A stretch of 64,000 nucleotides of DNA from Hydractinia symbiolongicarpus (taxonomy: Eukaryota; Cnidaria; Hydrozoa; Anthoathecata; Hydractiniidae): assembly GCF_029227915.1 (NCBI RefSeq), contig NC_079876.1, positions 18,664,001 to 18,728,000 on the forward strand, given 5' to 3'. Both the position numbers and the translations under genes were made by a program. Positions 37,984 through 49,782 of this stretch are shown here, one piece after another. Each line of letters opens with the position of its first letter. Position 1 is the stretch's first letter. Under the pieces are notes generated by a model. It was given only the letters and a program-made list of their open reading frames with translations, was not told where the DNA came from and ran no database searches.

Positions 37984-40776
37984 AGAAGGAACCCTGATAT
38001 CGCCGTGCATGTTTTGACAAAAGATGACATAGAGGGTGTCTATATGTGTCGAAAGTCGAAGCATCTTGACCGGGATGAGACGGTTGTTTTGTTTTTACTG
38101 TGTGAAGGGGATAAGAGGCATTATATCGCTGTTAAGAACCTGAGCGGTGTCCTGAGCAAGGCCAACTCAAAGCATGAACATAAAGAGCATTATTGCTTGA
38201 ATTGTCTCTCTGGTTTTCCAAGCGAACGTAAAAGGGATGAGCACTTTGAGTATTGTAAGAATAACGATGCCGTTAATATTCAACTCCCTAAGGAGGGTAG
38301 CACCTTAACCTTCACCCACGGTCAGTACCAGCTCAAAGCCCCATTCATCATGTATGCCGATTTTGAAGCTTTTACAAAACCTGAAGAGATAGAGTGTGGA
38401 TCGTCCACCGAGAAAGTTGGTAAACATATCCCCACCGGATTCTGTTGTTATAGTAAATATGCTCATGGTGAAGTTTTGGACCCTCTGAAGCTTTACCGTG
38501 GTGATGACTGTGTTCCGCGCTTTGTGGATCATGTGGTTTCCGAGGCGAAAAGGTTATACAACATGTTTCCACAACTTGGTATGCAAGATCTAACCGATGA
38601 AGAACTTGATGGATATGAAAATTCCACCAACTGCCACATCTGTATTAGAGAATTTGGTGATGATGACATCAAGGTCAGGGATCACTGTCATTTTACCGGA
38701 AAGTTTCGTGGATCGGCACACATGGAATGTAATCTCCGTTACAAGGTGCCTAATTATATTCCGGTTGTCTTCCATAATCTGAGCGGATATGATGCGCATC
38801 TATTTATCAAAGAGCTTGCGAAGAAGTATGGAGAAGGTGGTATGAGTGTAATCGCTGAAAATAAAGAGAAATATATCTCTTTCTCTACCGATGTTAAGGT
38901 TGGTGAATACACCAACAAAAATGGTGAGACCAAAGACAAAAAGATAAAGCTGAGATTCATCGATTCATTTAGATTTATGTCAAGAGGATTAGGTTCCTTG
39001 GCTGACAATCTATCCGATGATCAGTGTAAAAACCTTAGAAAATTCTTCAATGATGAGCAATTCAACATAATGAGAAGGAAGGGTGTATACCCATATGAGT
39101 ATGTTGATTCATTCGATAGGTTTAATGAAACCAGGCTTCCTTCGAAAGATGACTTTTATAGCAAGTTGAACATGAATGGTATCAGCATCGCTGATTATGC
39201 GCATGCCCAGAAGGTGTGGAAGGACATGAAAGTTGAAAATATGGGCGTTTATCATGATATCTATCTCAAGACGGATGTTCTGCTTCTGAGTGATGTGTTT
39301 GAGACATTCAGAGAGACATGTTTGAAAAACTATAAACTAGATCCCGCTCATTTTTACACGGCCCCCGGATTAGCTTGGCAGGCATGCCTGAAAAAGACAG
39401 ATGTTAAGCTGGATTTGTTGTCAGATATGGATATGTTACTGTTTGTGGAGATGGGTATTAGGGGTGGTCTCTGTCAGGCCGTTCACAGACACGCGAAGGC
39501 AAATAATCCATATATGGGTGATATGTATAATACTTCGGAAGATACAACCTATCTACAGTATCTTGATGCTAACAATCTGTATGGATGGGCTATGATACAG
39601 AAGATGCCCACCGGGGGGTTTGAGTGGGATGATTCCGGTAAATTTACACCCGAACTCATTTCAGAGTTGGCTGTGGAAAACGGTGAAAAGGGGTACATGC
39701 TTGAGGTTGATGTTAGATATCCACATAATCTTCATGACGCACATAACGATCTTCCTTTCATGCCTGAGAGGAAGGTTATCAATGGTGTCGAGAAGCTGAC
39801 ACCATGTCTTTCGGACAAGAAGAACTATGTGATTCATATCCGTGCGCTTGCTCAAGCTTTGAATCACGGTCTTGTTCTGGATAAGGTTCATAGGGTACTG
39901 AGGTTTGATCAGAGCGCATGGTTGAAACCTTACATCGACTTCAATACACAGCTGCGCACGGAGTCGAAGAATGACTTTGAAAAGGATTTCTTCAAGCTGA
40001 TGAACAATTCCGTCTTTGGTAAGACAATGGAGAATCAACGAAGACAGAAGGATATACGTTTGGCCACCAACCAAAAGAATTATGAGAAAATGGTGATGAA
40101 GCCAAACTTCAGGGGTGCAATCCATTTCTCGGAAACACTGATGGGGATAGAGATGTCCAAGATCAAGATCAAGATGAACAAACCGATCTACCTCGGCCCC
40201 ACAATCCTCCATCTATCCAAGATGGTTATGTATGAGTTCCACCATGATTTCATGAGACCGAAATATGGTGATGATGTGAAGCTTTGCTACATGGATACGG
40301 ATTCATTCGTTTACCACATAAAAACAGACGACTTCTACAAAGATATCGCGAACGATGTGTCTGTGAGATTTGACACATCTGGGTATGATAAGGAAGATGG
40401 TAGACCTCTACCATTAGGTTTGAATAAAAAGATCATTGGGCTGATGAAGGACGAGTTGGGTGGTAAGGTGATGACTGAGTTCATCGCCCTAAGAGCTAAG
40501 ACATACGCATACAAACAGCTATGTGGTAGGGAGGGTAAGAGATGTAAGGGGGTGAAGAAATGCGTGGTGAGGGAGACCATAGGTTTCGCCGATTATAAGA
40601 GATGTCTGTTTGAGGGTGAGAACATTTACAGAACCCAAATGACCTTTCAATCGATTAAGCATGATGTTCACACGGTGAAAACAAACAAACTGGCGCTCAA
40701 TGCCGATGATGATAAACGCATAATTTTGGAAGATGGTATTACCACACTGGCGAGAGGACATTATAGACACACATAA
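37984..40776 (+). CDS. Protein-primed DNA polymerase B, exonuclease and polymerase domains
   Basis: Open from just after the TAG; there is no good start of its own (GTG at 38005, first ATG about 38044). Numbering from 38005: a C2HC cluster at C64, C67, H80 and C84; Exo I D119/E121; a Cys/His insertion with C210, C213, HCH at 227-229 and H239/C242; Exo II Y262/D263; Exo III Y420/D424. Polymerase motif A is D521 (YLDANNLYG), motif B KLMNNSVFGK (664-673), and motif C MDTDS (D764, D766). It would replicate the element from terminal-protein-primed ends. The stop lies inside the right terminal repeat. Confidence 0.9.
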   Translation, partial: RRNPDIAVHVLTKDDIEGVYMCRKSKHLDRDETVVLFLLCEGDKRHYIAVKNLSGVLSKANSKHEHKEHYCLNCLSGFPSERKRDEHFEYCKNNDAVNIQLPKEGSTLTFTHGQYQLKAPFIMYADFEAFTKPEEIECGSSTEKVGKHIPTGFCCYSKYAHGEVLDPLKLYRGDDCVPRFVDHVVSEAKRLYNMFPQLGMQDLTDEELDGYENSTNCHICIREFGDDDIKVRDHCHFTGKFRGSAHMECNLRYKVPNYIPVVFHNLSGYDAHLFIKELAKKYGEGGMSVIAENKEKYISFSTDVKVGEYTNKNGETKDKKIKLRFIDSFRFMSRGLGSLADNLSDDQCKNLRKFFNDEQFNIMRRKGVYPYEYVDSFDRFNETRLPSKDDFYSKLNMNGISIADYAHAQKVWKDMKVENMGVYHDIYLKTDVLLLSDVFETFRETCLKNYKLDPAHFYTAPGLAWQACLKKTDVKLDLLSDMDMLLFVEMGIRGGLCQAVHRHAKANNPYMGDMYNTSEDTTYLQYLDANNLYGWAMIQKMPTGGFEWDDSGKFTPELISELAVENGEKGYMLEVDVRYPHNLHDAHNDLPFMPERKVINGVEKLTPCLSDKKNYVIHIRALAQALNHGLVLDKVHRVLRFDQSAWLKPYIDFNTQLRTESKNDFEKDFFKLMNNSVFGKTMENQRRQKDIRLATNQKNYEKMVMKPNFRGAIHFSETLMGIEMSKIKIKMNKPIYLGPTILHLSKMVMYEFHHDFMRPKYGDDVKLCYMDTDSFVYHIKTDDFYKDIANDVSVRFDTSGYDKEDGRPLPLGLNKKIIGLMKDELGGKVMTEFIALRAKTYAYKQLCGREGKRCKGVKKCVVRETIGFADYKRCLFEGENIYRTQMTFQSIKHDVHTVKTNKLALNADDDKRIILEDGITTLARGHYRHT

Positions 40777-40998
40777 CACTATAAATTATAAGGCACGACA
40801 GATGAGGGTGGGTAGGGGGACCCATGGGGAGGGGACACGGCGGGGGGTTGGGGGGTTGGGGCGGATCCGGACATTCGTAGGTGCTAACGGATTTTATAGA
40901 CTCTTCTATCGTTGATTTGACGTGGATGGCCTATAATTTGACGTGGAATGGTAAAGTGCCAACGGGGTCTGTCCTAACATCGGCATTTTCCTATCTCT
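40765..40998 (-). repeat. Polinton right terminal inverted repeat
   Basis: Reverse complement of the left repeat, ending CCTATCTCT at 40998. Its inner edge contains the last codons and the stop of the PolB frame (40774-40776), so PolB coding sequence enters the terminal repeat. Confidence 0.93.
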
Positions 40999-41561
40999 AA
41001 TGGATTAACTTTTTTTAATTTTCATTCTGAATTTGATAGACAAAAGGATAGCAGATAAAACTCGTCTTAGAAATGCACTGACAGCTATTAAATTAAGAAA
41101 TGTAACAGAATTGTGTTTTATGTTGAATAATATTGTGTGACATTATAACTCTGCTTTGTTTCTATCGACATTCTAAAGTTAATTATTTAATGCTGAATAA
41201 ATAGAAATTTTTAAAACAAAAAGCCTAGCTCAATGAGAGTAAAAGTGAAAAGATGTAATATTCTTTCTATTTCTCTTTCGCAACTTCTTATCTTTTACAT
41301 AATAATTTAATGCATTAATTAGGGTGGATTTATGACGGCTGCAAAAAAAGCGTACATACATTTTGTACGACAGAAAGTGTGAAATATTGGAATTGCAACT
41401 CACTGAAATATTAATTATATATAGTCAATTCGGTATGATGCCGTGTTCCGGTAGATTAGACACAAAAGGCATCTGAATAGCGTTATCAAAATATTTTATT
41501 TCGTGCAATTCTAAACTTATAGAATCTAACATATTTTATTTTTATTGATGTTAATTTTTAG
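40999..41561. other. No gene recognised
   Basis: AT-rich DNA after the Polinton target repeat AATGG, up to a splice-acceptor-like TTTTTAG at 41561 that probably opens the first TRAF exon visible here. It is likely intron or 5' flank of that gene. Confidence 0.5.
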
Positions 41562-44500
41562 AAAAAGAAGAATTGCAATGTTTGGGGGATTCGATTTTGA
41601 AGTTGCTGAAGAAGTAAAACGAGATTTTTATTGCGTCATTTGCCTTAATCTAATGAGAAATGCTATGGAGCTAACATGTGGTCATGGAATGTGTAAGAGT
41701 TGTTTAGAAGGCTTAAAAAAGAGTAGCATGGAAAGGTATTGTAGCAAAATTAATTTGGAAGTTCTGACTTACATAAGATAAGGTTATCAATGCATTTGTA
41801 TTATGTTCTGTTTAGGAAAAGTTTTATCTGTCCAACTTGTCGAGAAAAAGTAGATAACAACTCTGTGAGTGACTTTTCACGACTTAACTTTTCTACATTT
41901 TTACGAGTATCATATAGTTGTAACCCTATTTATGCCAGGCTATAGGGGTCAAGAGTACTGCCGGAGGGCGCAGAAAATCCCATACCCATAACCTCTTAAG
42001 TGTTGGGTTGGAACATCAAATTTGGTAGAAATGATGCTTGTCTCATGTCAATTAAAAATTATGCATCAAATGGTAACTGTCAGTGATGATTTATGCTAAA
42101 GTCAGCCTTTTGTGACAAATTCATTAATCTATTTTTCCCACATATTTCTGGCGATATATGTTAAAAAATGACATGACCAAAGTCAAAAATGACTCACCTG
42201 TTTTTCCCATGGAATCTTTGCAATTATTCTTTTGTAAAAAATGTGCATTAGCCACGAAAACAGCAAAAGCCTCGATGAAAAGCAAAAGGAGAGAATCAGT
42301 CAGGCGTACCACGAAGCAGAACCAGGTCTTTTGAAAAATTAATTTTCAGCATAACGTTCTGTACAAACAAAATGTAATGCTTAAAAGATACTTAAAATAT
42401 GCTAAACGTGTATAAATAAACAAAATATTTCGTAACTTAAAAGCTTTAAATTCATTTCCTAAACTTCGTTTATCATGAATATAAAAGTCACAAAAGCTTA
42501 AAACAAAAAAGAGAAAGAACTAAAAAAAGTGTTTTTAGCAAAGGCGTAAGTATTTAAACTACGAAGCTGAAATGAAGAACTTTAGGAAAAAAATTATTAA
42601 GAAACTCAAGCCATGGGTGTGATATATCACCTGCTGAAAATTTCCACAAGCTTTGTTTGGTCTAATGTTATTAACGAAAGCATGCCAATTTTTGACCTTT
42701 GCTCATATTATGGCTTTACCATAGGTGACTTCAGCTGCCATGATAGATAGAATGATTTTATCAGTGAAGGTTAAATGTGAACTTGTCAGCAAAGGATGTG
42801 AATGGATTGGTGAGCTCAGTGATATGAAGGTATCATTTCCTGATGTCTAACCCTATTTGGTTCGGATTCCTTATAACATATCATGACGGGACGGGGGAAA
42901 TTCCAATCCCACTTCAATAAGTTTCGGTAGCCTTCTCAAAATGGAATCACTTTTTATCGTCAAAATAAGCGCAGTGGGAGCGATACATTTTTGCGTAATA
43001 CATTTTTGCGTAATACATTTTTGCGTATTACTTTTAGCGTATTACATTTTTGCGTATTCCATGCGTATTTACATTTTAGATTCTCCTGTGTTATTCTTGG
43101 TGCAGGTTTGATTCCTACTAGACATGAATGTTTAGGAACGTCATTCTTCCTAAGTATTTATTGGTAACGTGAGCGTTTATATAAACCGCCAAAATAATTC
43201 AAACATTTTTAACTAGTTCACTGATCGCTGTTTATTTTGATGTTTAACATCTTTAAGAAGAAATCAGGAAAAACTTATAACTGCGGGCAACTTGTTCTTT
43301 TATAGAGCATAGTCCTTATAAATATGTGTAGATAGATAGTATAAAAGTAACAAGAACTTGATAAATTATCAAGCCTAATTCTCTATTTCGCTATTTTGCT
43401 ATGACATATAGAGATCCGTTATTCGATTGTCCCCTCAGATTGAAAGAACCTGAGTTACTCACCTGATGGAGAACAACATTAATAAATTAGAGCAAGGAGG
43501 GAAATGTCAAGCTAATAGTTGATTGAATATGGTCATTAAAGGCTGCATCATTGTCATTTACTGTCTTTTTATGAGGAGGAATGCACGATCGCACCTTCAT
43601 CAATCTCTATAGGTTATTGAAACACAGACAAGTGTATGATAAAGTTTGTTAGTATGTTAAAATGTTTAGAATCATTTACAAAAGAGATGTGAATTTCAAC
43701 TTGTTAGTTGTACATTTAAATATTGTGAAAAGAAGGTGGAACGACACAAGCTAAAGAACCACAAGGAGAAATGTCCTTACAGGCTGGAAAAATGCCAGTT
43801 TTGCGACTTGACATTCTTTCGCTCACAATTCCAGGTATATATAACGTATTCCTTCTGGATATGTGATTATGTTATCTAATAATAGGACGAAATATCATTT
43901 GCTATCTTTTTATGAGAAACAATGCACGATCGCATCAATCTATATAGGCCATTAAAACGCAGGCAAGTGTAGAATACACCTTATGAATCGTATGCTTAAA
44001 AAGAAAATTGATATTGTGCTCAGAAGAAAGTGATAATAAAATTAACAAGAAGAATGCAGGGATCAGTATATGGCCAACACCGATGTCTTATTTTCCTAAA
44101 TCTGGTTACTCAGGAACTGTTATGTTAGTACCTTACAATGTTTAGGATCATTTACAAAAGAAATGCGGATTTCAACTTGTTTGTTGTACATTTAAACCTT
44201 GTGAGGAAAAGATGGAACAACGGAAGCTAAAAAGCCACGAGGAAAAATGTCCTCACAAGCTGCAAAAATGCCAGTATTGCAACTTGACTTTCCTACGCTC
44301 ACAAATTCAGGTATTTTTAACGTGTTCTTTCAGGATATGTGTTTATAATATCTAATAATAGAATGAAATGTCATTATTATAATGATTCGAATAGGCGATT
44401 AGTTTGCTTTTCATTTCAAACGCCTGTCCAAGAATGACGCTAATATAACTTGGACCCCTATTTAATATATAACTCAGACAAGAGAATACTAACCATAAAA

Positions 44501-45175
44501 ACATAATAAGTGACATCAACAAACAATCTTGATTACACGCAATTAATATAAGGACAAAAAAAGATACCAACATATACTAGTAGGTTGAAATAGGACATGT
44601 TTTTTTTCTGAGAACTTGCAGCAAAAGTTGTTATTATTCATTATAAAATAAATTTGCATAAACAAGTATTATATAACATTGCAAAATACTAAATCAATAA
44701 AAGTTATGAATAAAACAAAGTATTAAAAATGACTTAGACATGTAAATGAGCCTATGACACGTAAAAAAAGACCAAGATATTAGGTTTAAGAGGTTAATCA
44801 GCTTATTTTTGGTCATTTGGTGTCATAGAAACATTATTTAAGAAAAAAGAAGAAGTCACCATATTGCAAAGACATACTGCGGAATTATCCAAAAAGAATG
44901 AGAGTTCGAGACGACTCCACTACAGTATGATATAACAAACTATGGCCACAGTAAATTGCAATTAAAATCCTCAAAGCTTTACAAGGCAAAAAAATAAGGC
45001 AGGAGATAAATTAAAATGTTTCATGAATTGACATTTCAAATATCTATAATGACAAATGGACTTGTCACTGTCAGCTAAAGTTTGAAATTTATTATAGGAT
45101 CATCACAGTAAATGTGATCGATATCCTGTCAAATGCCCAAACGACTGCTCAGATGAATTTATGGAGCGACGAACA
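41562..45175 (+). CDS. TRAF-like host gene: RING plus TRAF zinc fingers, six exons, incomplete
   Basis: Exons read in one frame: 41562-41735 (ATG 41578), 41816-41864, 42725-42829, 43670-43834, 44146-44310 and 45098-45175, each joined by AG/GT sites. Exons 1-2 encode a RING (CVIC, CGHGMCKSC, CPTC). Exon 3 carries VKCELVSKGCEWIGEL, the start of TRAF-type fingers. Exons 4 and 5, both 165 nt, encode near-identical finger pairs (CTFKYCE...KCPYRLEKCQFC and CTFKPCE...KCPHKLQKCQYC). Exon 6 has DHHSKCDRYPVKCPNDC. TRAF proteins are cytoplasmic adaptor/E3 ligases of TNF and Toll-type signalling. No MATH domain or terminal exon was found in the window, so the gene may continue, be truncated, or lack it. 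Confidence 0.82.
42848..42925 (+). repeat. Fragment of piggyBac-type repeat 5' end
   Basis: TAACCCTATTTGGTTCGGATT, then ATCATGACGGGACGGGGG, resembles the starts at 7363 and 45219. It lies in the third TRAF intron. No matching 3' end is visible. Confidence 0.45.
42983..43058. repeat. Short tandem repeat, 15-16-bp units
   Basis: ATACATTTTTGCGTA-type units repeated about five times, inside a TRAF intron. Confidence 0.7.
43545..44310. repeat. Tandem duplication covering a TRAF exon and part of its intron
   Basis: Exon 4 and exon 5 are colinear over 165 nt. Intron sequence upstream of both shares CTTTTTATGAG, AATGCACGATCGCA and AGGCAAGTGTA-like blocks. The period is about 476 bp, so exon plus flanking intron was duplicated as a unit. 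Confidence 0.75.
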
Positions 45176-45218
45176 GTAAGAAAGCTTTATATTGCTACAC
45201 AGTGGTATATCATCTTAA

Positions 45219-45942
45219 ACCTATTCGTTCCGGGGGTTTTTCGAACATAATATGATCTGGGGCGGAATAACTTTTCATAGGCTTATACCACGCTTATACC
45301 ACACCACGCTTATAGTACGTCACAAAAGGAAAAAATGGCTAAAATAATTTTTTGCTTGCGTCAGCACATTGTCTGTGACGTCATCAAAACTTGAAATTTG
45401 TTTAAAATGCCACTATTTGTTTAAAATAGAATTACTTTAGTTCTAGAGCGAATTTTTACATTCTGTTTCAAGATTTGAAAAGCTATATAAATGGTTTTTA
45501 ACATATCTTCCGGTTTTTACATAGACCGCATGAAAAAGGCCAAAAATTGACCAAAAATTCGTTTTTTCCCGCTTTTTGGGTAAAACCCGAAAATATCGGG
45601 AAATCGGATTATTTGCGTGTTGAAATCATGGTGAAGGATTCTTCTTGGTGAATCAAAGTTGTGTTGGAAGTTTCAAGTTCTAAGGATAATCATAACAGGA
45701 GTTTTTATATTTTCCCCATTTTAAGGGTTTCATAGAGATTTGTAGGGGTAATTTCAAGTAATAGCCAGTATCAAAGCCTCTGAAAGGTATGAGACCTAAA
45801 CAGTTGGCATACAGGTGTCAAATAGATAAATATTGAAACTTAGTAAGTATCATAGCCATGCAACATAACAATAAGGAGTTATTAAAAAACACCTTTCAGG
45901 TAGGGCAGAAACCACCCCCATCCTCCCCCGGACCGAATAGGG
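45219..45942 (+). mobile_element. piggyBac-type non-autonomous transposon, copy 2
   Basis: 724 bp between TTAA repeats (45215-45218 and 45943-45946). Ends ACCTATTCGTTCCGGGGG and CCGGACCGAATAGGG are inverted repeats. No transposase frame. It lies after the last visible TRAF exon. It carries AAAGGTATGAGACC at about 45785, the uninterrupted counterpart of the gypsy target site in copy 1. Confidence 0.82.
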
Positions 45943-45946
45943 TTAA

Positions 45947-47004
45947 TATGAGAAATTGTAACATGTAATGTTCCATGGTTGCATTTTCATATCATTTTCT
46001 TTTTTACTTTGTCAATTTCCAAGTTTTACTTTTTAAATCATAATGTATTTTACAATCGAAACAATTCCAGTCAAAAAATCGTCTAGTTCAATTTTCTTCT
46101 TTTTGAATAGCTTAAGCATCATACTCAATCCAATTTCGCTTTTAAAATTCGTCAATTTTGCGTAATTGTGAGATTATAGAAAATGAGAATATCATATTAT
46201 ATACAGGAGAGAACGGTCATTTGTAGAATTTTCTCCCAGTATAAAAATGAAAACACCACCAACAAGCCAATTTCGCTTTAACATTTATTTTAACAAGTGC
46301 CTAATTTTTAAAGTTACATTAAAACGCTTAAATGCTTTTATTACATTGAACATTCTGGTTCAACCCAATAAAAAATCGCAAACAAACGGCACATAAAAAA
46401 TATACGCTGAAAGTGGGAAGAACATAAGGGTAAAAACCCCTATGTTCTTCCAGTTAAATTTTCAAAAGAACAACGAAAAGAATTTACTTGATCAGGGATT
46501 CAATTTTGCAGACGTTGCAAAAATTTTATGCTTTCTGAGATTTGTTTCAACGAGATTTGGAGAAACGTTATTTGCTTTACTCTTTAACCCTTTTTTACGA
46601 TGTGGTGGAAATTGTCCCTCATATTTGTTTGTTTTATAGCCTAATGATATAGCCCCAAAATTCCTTTCCTAAATTTTGTTTTGCAACATTTTAGTTTCAT
46701 TACAGGGATTATATGTATCTTTTTCAGTTTATCCCTGTTAACGAAAATAAGTTTCCTATATTTTTACCAACTAATGTTGATGCGTTGCAAATAAACACCC
46801 TGACAATGTCCATAACGCCATCAATCGTGCGACATTACTGAACTAGTGCTACAACAAATTTATTTGTAGTTGGAATATCATCATACCATATGTCTAGAAG
46901 CGCCTAGTTCATGTGAATTTTCATCTTTTGGTTGCTACGTTCAGGTACCTTATATTATTTTTAAATTATAACTGTTTTCTAAGTTTTTATATAAAGTACA
47001 TTAT
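45947..47004. other. No gene recognised
   Basis: AT-rich DNA, perhaps TRAF intron. One 65-codon open frame at 46442 shows no family signal. Confidence 0.45.
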
Positions 47005-47187
47005 AGTGTCTGTCTGTCTGTGTGTTTGTTCCGAAACGGACAGTCCGACCCAGCTTTAGAACATTAGTCATGCTTTAATCTCAATTACTCCTGGTTACCA
47101 TGCAGTACGTGACGTCAGTTATTTTCAACTTGTTTTCAAGTTATTTGACCTCAATTTCAAAAGTACATTGCAATAATTTCGCCAACA
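47005..47187 (+). repeat. Dispersed coiled-coil element, copy 2, 5' piece
   Basis: Matches about 169-348 of copy 1 (CCGAAACGGACAGTCCGACCCAGC, then TTTAGAACATTAGTCATGCTT). It stops at CCAACA, where a Helitron array begins with TC, and the element resumes at 52635. Confidence 0.75.
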
Positions 47188-49782
47188 TCTCTTATAATAA
47201 TACGCTAAGTGTGTCCGTCTGTCTGTGACAGGCAAAGTTCATATCGTCATTTTCCTTTGATGTCGCCGAAAATATCTTCGAAGTCGCCGAAAAAATTATG
47301 TCCATTTTGCTACCGGGTTTACTTTGCTTACATCGCGTGATGAAAACGACTTATTTTGATTTGCTGAAATAAATTTAACGGCTAACTTTCGAAAAATGGT
47401 ATCCTCTCGCCACCAAAAATCCCCCCAAAAGAACGATCTTGAAAAAAGTAAAATAAGTGGTTCAAAAAAGCATATTTAAAAAGAAAAAAGTCCAAGTGAA
47501 GAAGTATAAAAGTGAAAGTGGAGCTACGTGGAGCTAGAAGTAAAGTAAATTTAGAAGTAGAAAATAAGGGCCACCAAAAAAAGCACAGAAGAACGATCCT
47601 TTTACCTAGAAAAAAAGGGAAAAAGGTGGTTTGAAAAAGCATAGCTATGTATTTAAAAAGAAAAGAGACCAAGTGAAGAAGTAAAAAAGTGAAGTGAGAA
47701 GTGGAGCTAGACGTAAAGTAAAGTTAGAAGTAGAAAACAAAGGCTAGAGTTTAAAGTGGATTTGAAATCACAGATAGTAAGAACTTTAATATTTTTAGAC
47801 GCTTGGTTTTTATGTCAGTGGATCAAGCAGACTCGCATTTCCCAGGAAAAGCGACTTTTTTTATATTTTACCGCGTATGTAGCCATATTTGTTTACGTTG
47901 CATAATTTTTGCACAATGCATGTGCTATGGCGCGTAACTAATATATTGTCCTAAAATTCAAAATGCTACATAAAGTTGTTGGCTGACTAAAAAACGGAAA
48001 ACTTTGGTTTGTTGAACTGTATTTTTACTAATTTTACATTACTATTGCTTCTCTTTATATGTGTTTTACTGAGCATAAATAGCTAGCTTTAGTTTTAGCT
48101 AAGTGTTCCCTGTTTAAGTATATTTGACTGGGTGTCTTAGCTACGGTTTGCTAGCTAATGTTAGCCTCCAAGTCCAGCTCCCCTCCAATAGCTAGCTCTA
48201 ACCATGACTTCTTTTTTTTTCGTCTTTTTTATTATCTATAGCTTACTACTATAGTTTCCACATTTCTCTTCTTTTATGAGCACGAATTATGATGTAACAA
48301 GCTAGCTAACTACCTACAAAATCTTTCAAACTTTTGCAGGATAGTAGGATGTATTTTTATGCCCATAGAGTATAGATGAATTCCGTTGTTTACATTTTCA
48401 GTGGTAAGCTCTTTCGGGTTTTGCATTGGCGTGGCAGGAAAAAGATTGGGGTGCTAGGTGAAACAAAGTAATTATCAGTTCGTTTCTTCAAACGAGACAT
48501 TCTTAAATGAATTCAAATAAATCAGAAGCCATCAACTTACGCTCGATAAAAGTTTATAAGCTCAACGACTTCCCCATTAGAAGAAATCCACAGTAGAAGA
48601 CCTTTTATCGTGAAATCCTAGTATCCTTTTTCCTGCCATGAAAAAGCAAGAGCCAAGGAGCTTACCACTAAAAAGTAAACAAATGACGTCACGCTGAAAT
48701 TCATCTATAATTTTTTTCACATTACCTGTGCACTTTACAAGGACGACTACATGCAATATGACAAGTGGAACGAATTTTATAGAATTTAAAGTGTGTGTGT
48801 TAAGTTATTTATTATTGTTTTGTTTCTGATTTTGTAATCTAATGGGCGATGACTGCATGCCCTGAAATGACTGATTTTTCTAAATTTTAATGTGTTTCAT
48901 AACCTTTTTGTGGAAGATTGTTGGGCAATGGTAATATATGACATGCTAAATGAAATTATTTTTGTTGATTTAGATGTCTTTCTCAAAAACCGATCAGTTT
49001 TAAATTTTGTGTAAACTTTTGTTTACGAACCGTATACATTGTTTCCAAAATACTGATCTTTGTTGACAAAAGTTTAGTCTTTGATTTTTTGACATTTAAG
49101 TTTAAAATTGTTGGAAAAAGGGCAGTGCGGAACTAAAAAGGAAAATTTTTGTGTTCTTAACTGGTTGATTTTACATTGTGTGTAAATTTTTGTCGGAGAG
49201 GATGGTATCCAACCGAAATGACTGATTTTTCTAGATTTAAATTTAATGTTTTCGAAACTCTATGGCTTTTTCACATTTTTGTATAAGCTTTTAAGGGAAG
49301 ACAATATTTAAAATGTGTAAAGAACTTATATTTGTTGATTTGTGCTAACTCTTGCAGGCCTCCTTTTTAACATTTCAGAATATAATACCAAGGGTTTTCA
49401 ACATAATCACTTATAAGATGTACATATTTTAGATGCTTTATTTCTGACATTGTTATTATCGGTGTTGTGACTGTCGGTGTTGCAACTGTTGGTGTTATTA
49501 CTGTCGGTTTTGTGAGTATTGCTGTTGTGAGTGTCGATGTTGTGAGTGTCGTTGTTGTAACTTTTTATCAACTAGATTTTACACCTTGCAAGCTGTTCAT
49601 TTTGATTTTGTGTAAGATTTGTATGGAGGATTTAATGCGAATTGACATTTGACATTTTGTGTGGGATTTTAAGAACATTTTTCTTTGTATATGCACTACT
49701 GACGTCAGCAAAACATCTAAAGCAACCTATTTTTCATTGGCTCTTTGCCTAATTGGATTTTTTCACGGGCCTTATCGACTAG
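47188..49782 (+). mobile_element. Non-autonomous Helitron A
   Basis: 2,595 bp. Starts TCTCTTATAATAATACGC and ends GCCTTATCGACTAG. A hairpin of the GCC...TGGATTTTTTCA...GGCC type lies about 10 nt before the CTAG end. TC start, CTAG end and 3' hairpin, without inverted repeats or target duplication, are Helitron marks. Contains Lys/Glu-rich short frames but no Rep/helicase. Confidence 0.78.
49455..49561. repeat. 15-bp minisatellite inside Helitron A
   Basis: Units like GTGTTGTGACTGTCG repeat about seven times. Related arrays occur at 15610-15660, 52325-52420 and, inverted, 60300-60415. The frame through it is a by-product of the period. Confidence 0.75.

Larger units (their letters stand above)
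23843..40998. mobile_element. Polinton/Maverick, 17,156 bp, nearly intact
   Basis: AG...CT termini, long terminal inverted repeats, and AATGG repeated at both sides (23838-23842 and 40999-41003; Polintons usually duplicate 6 bp). It encodes integrase, PolB, packaging ATPase, major and minor capsid candidates and conserved small proteins, a full Polinton set apart from a recognisable protease. GC content is visibly higher than in the flanking DNA. Gene blocks run in both directions. One in-frame stop in PolB is the only clear lesion, so the insertion looks young. An integrated virus-like element of an animal genome is the best reading. Confidence 0.95.

Noticed and set aside
38305-40580. Several 60-180-codon minus-strand frames inside PolB
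   Set aside because: They are shadows of a strongly coding plus-strand gene with all catalytic motifs in order.
49467-49652. Val-rich frame with five-residue periodicity
   Set aside because: Produced by the 15-bp minisatellite; periodic non-coding DNA of this size is open by chance.
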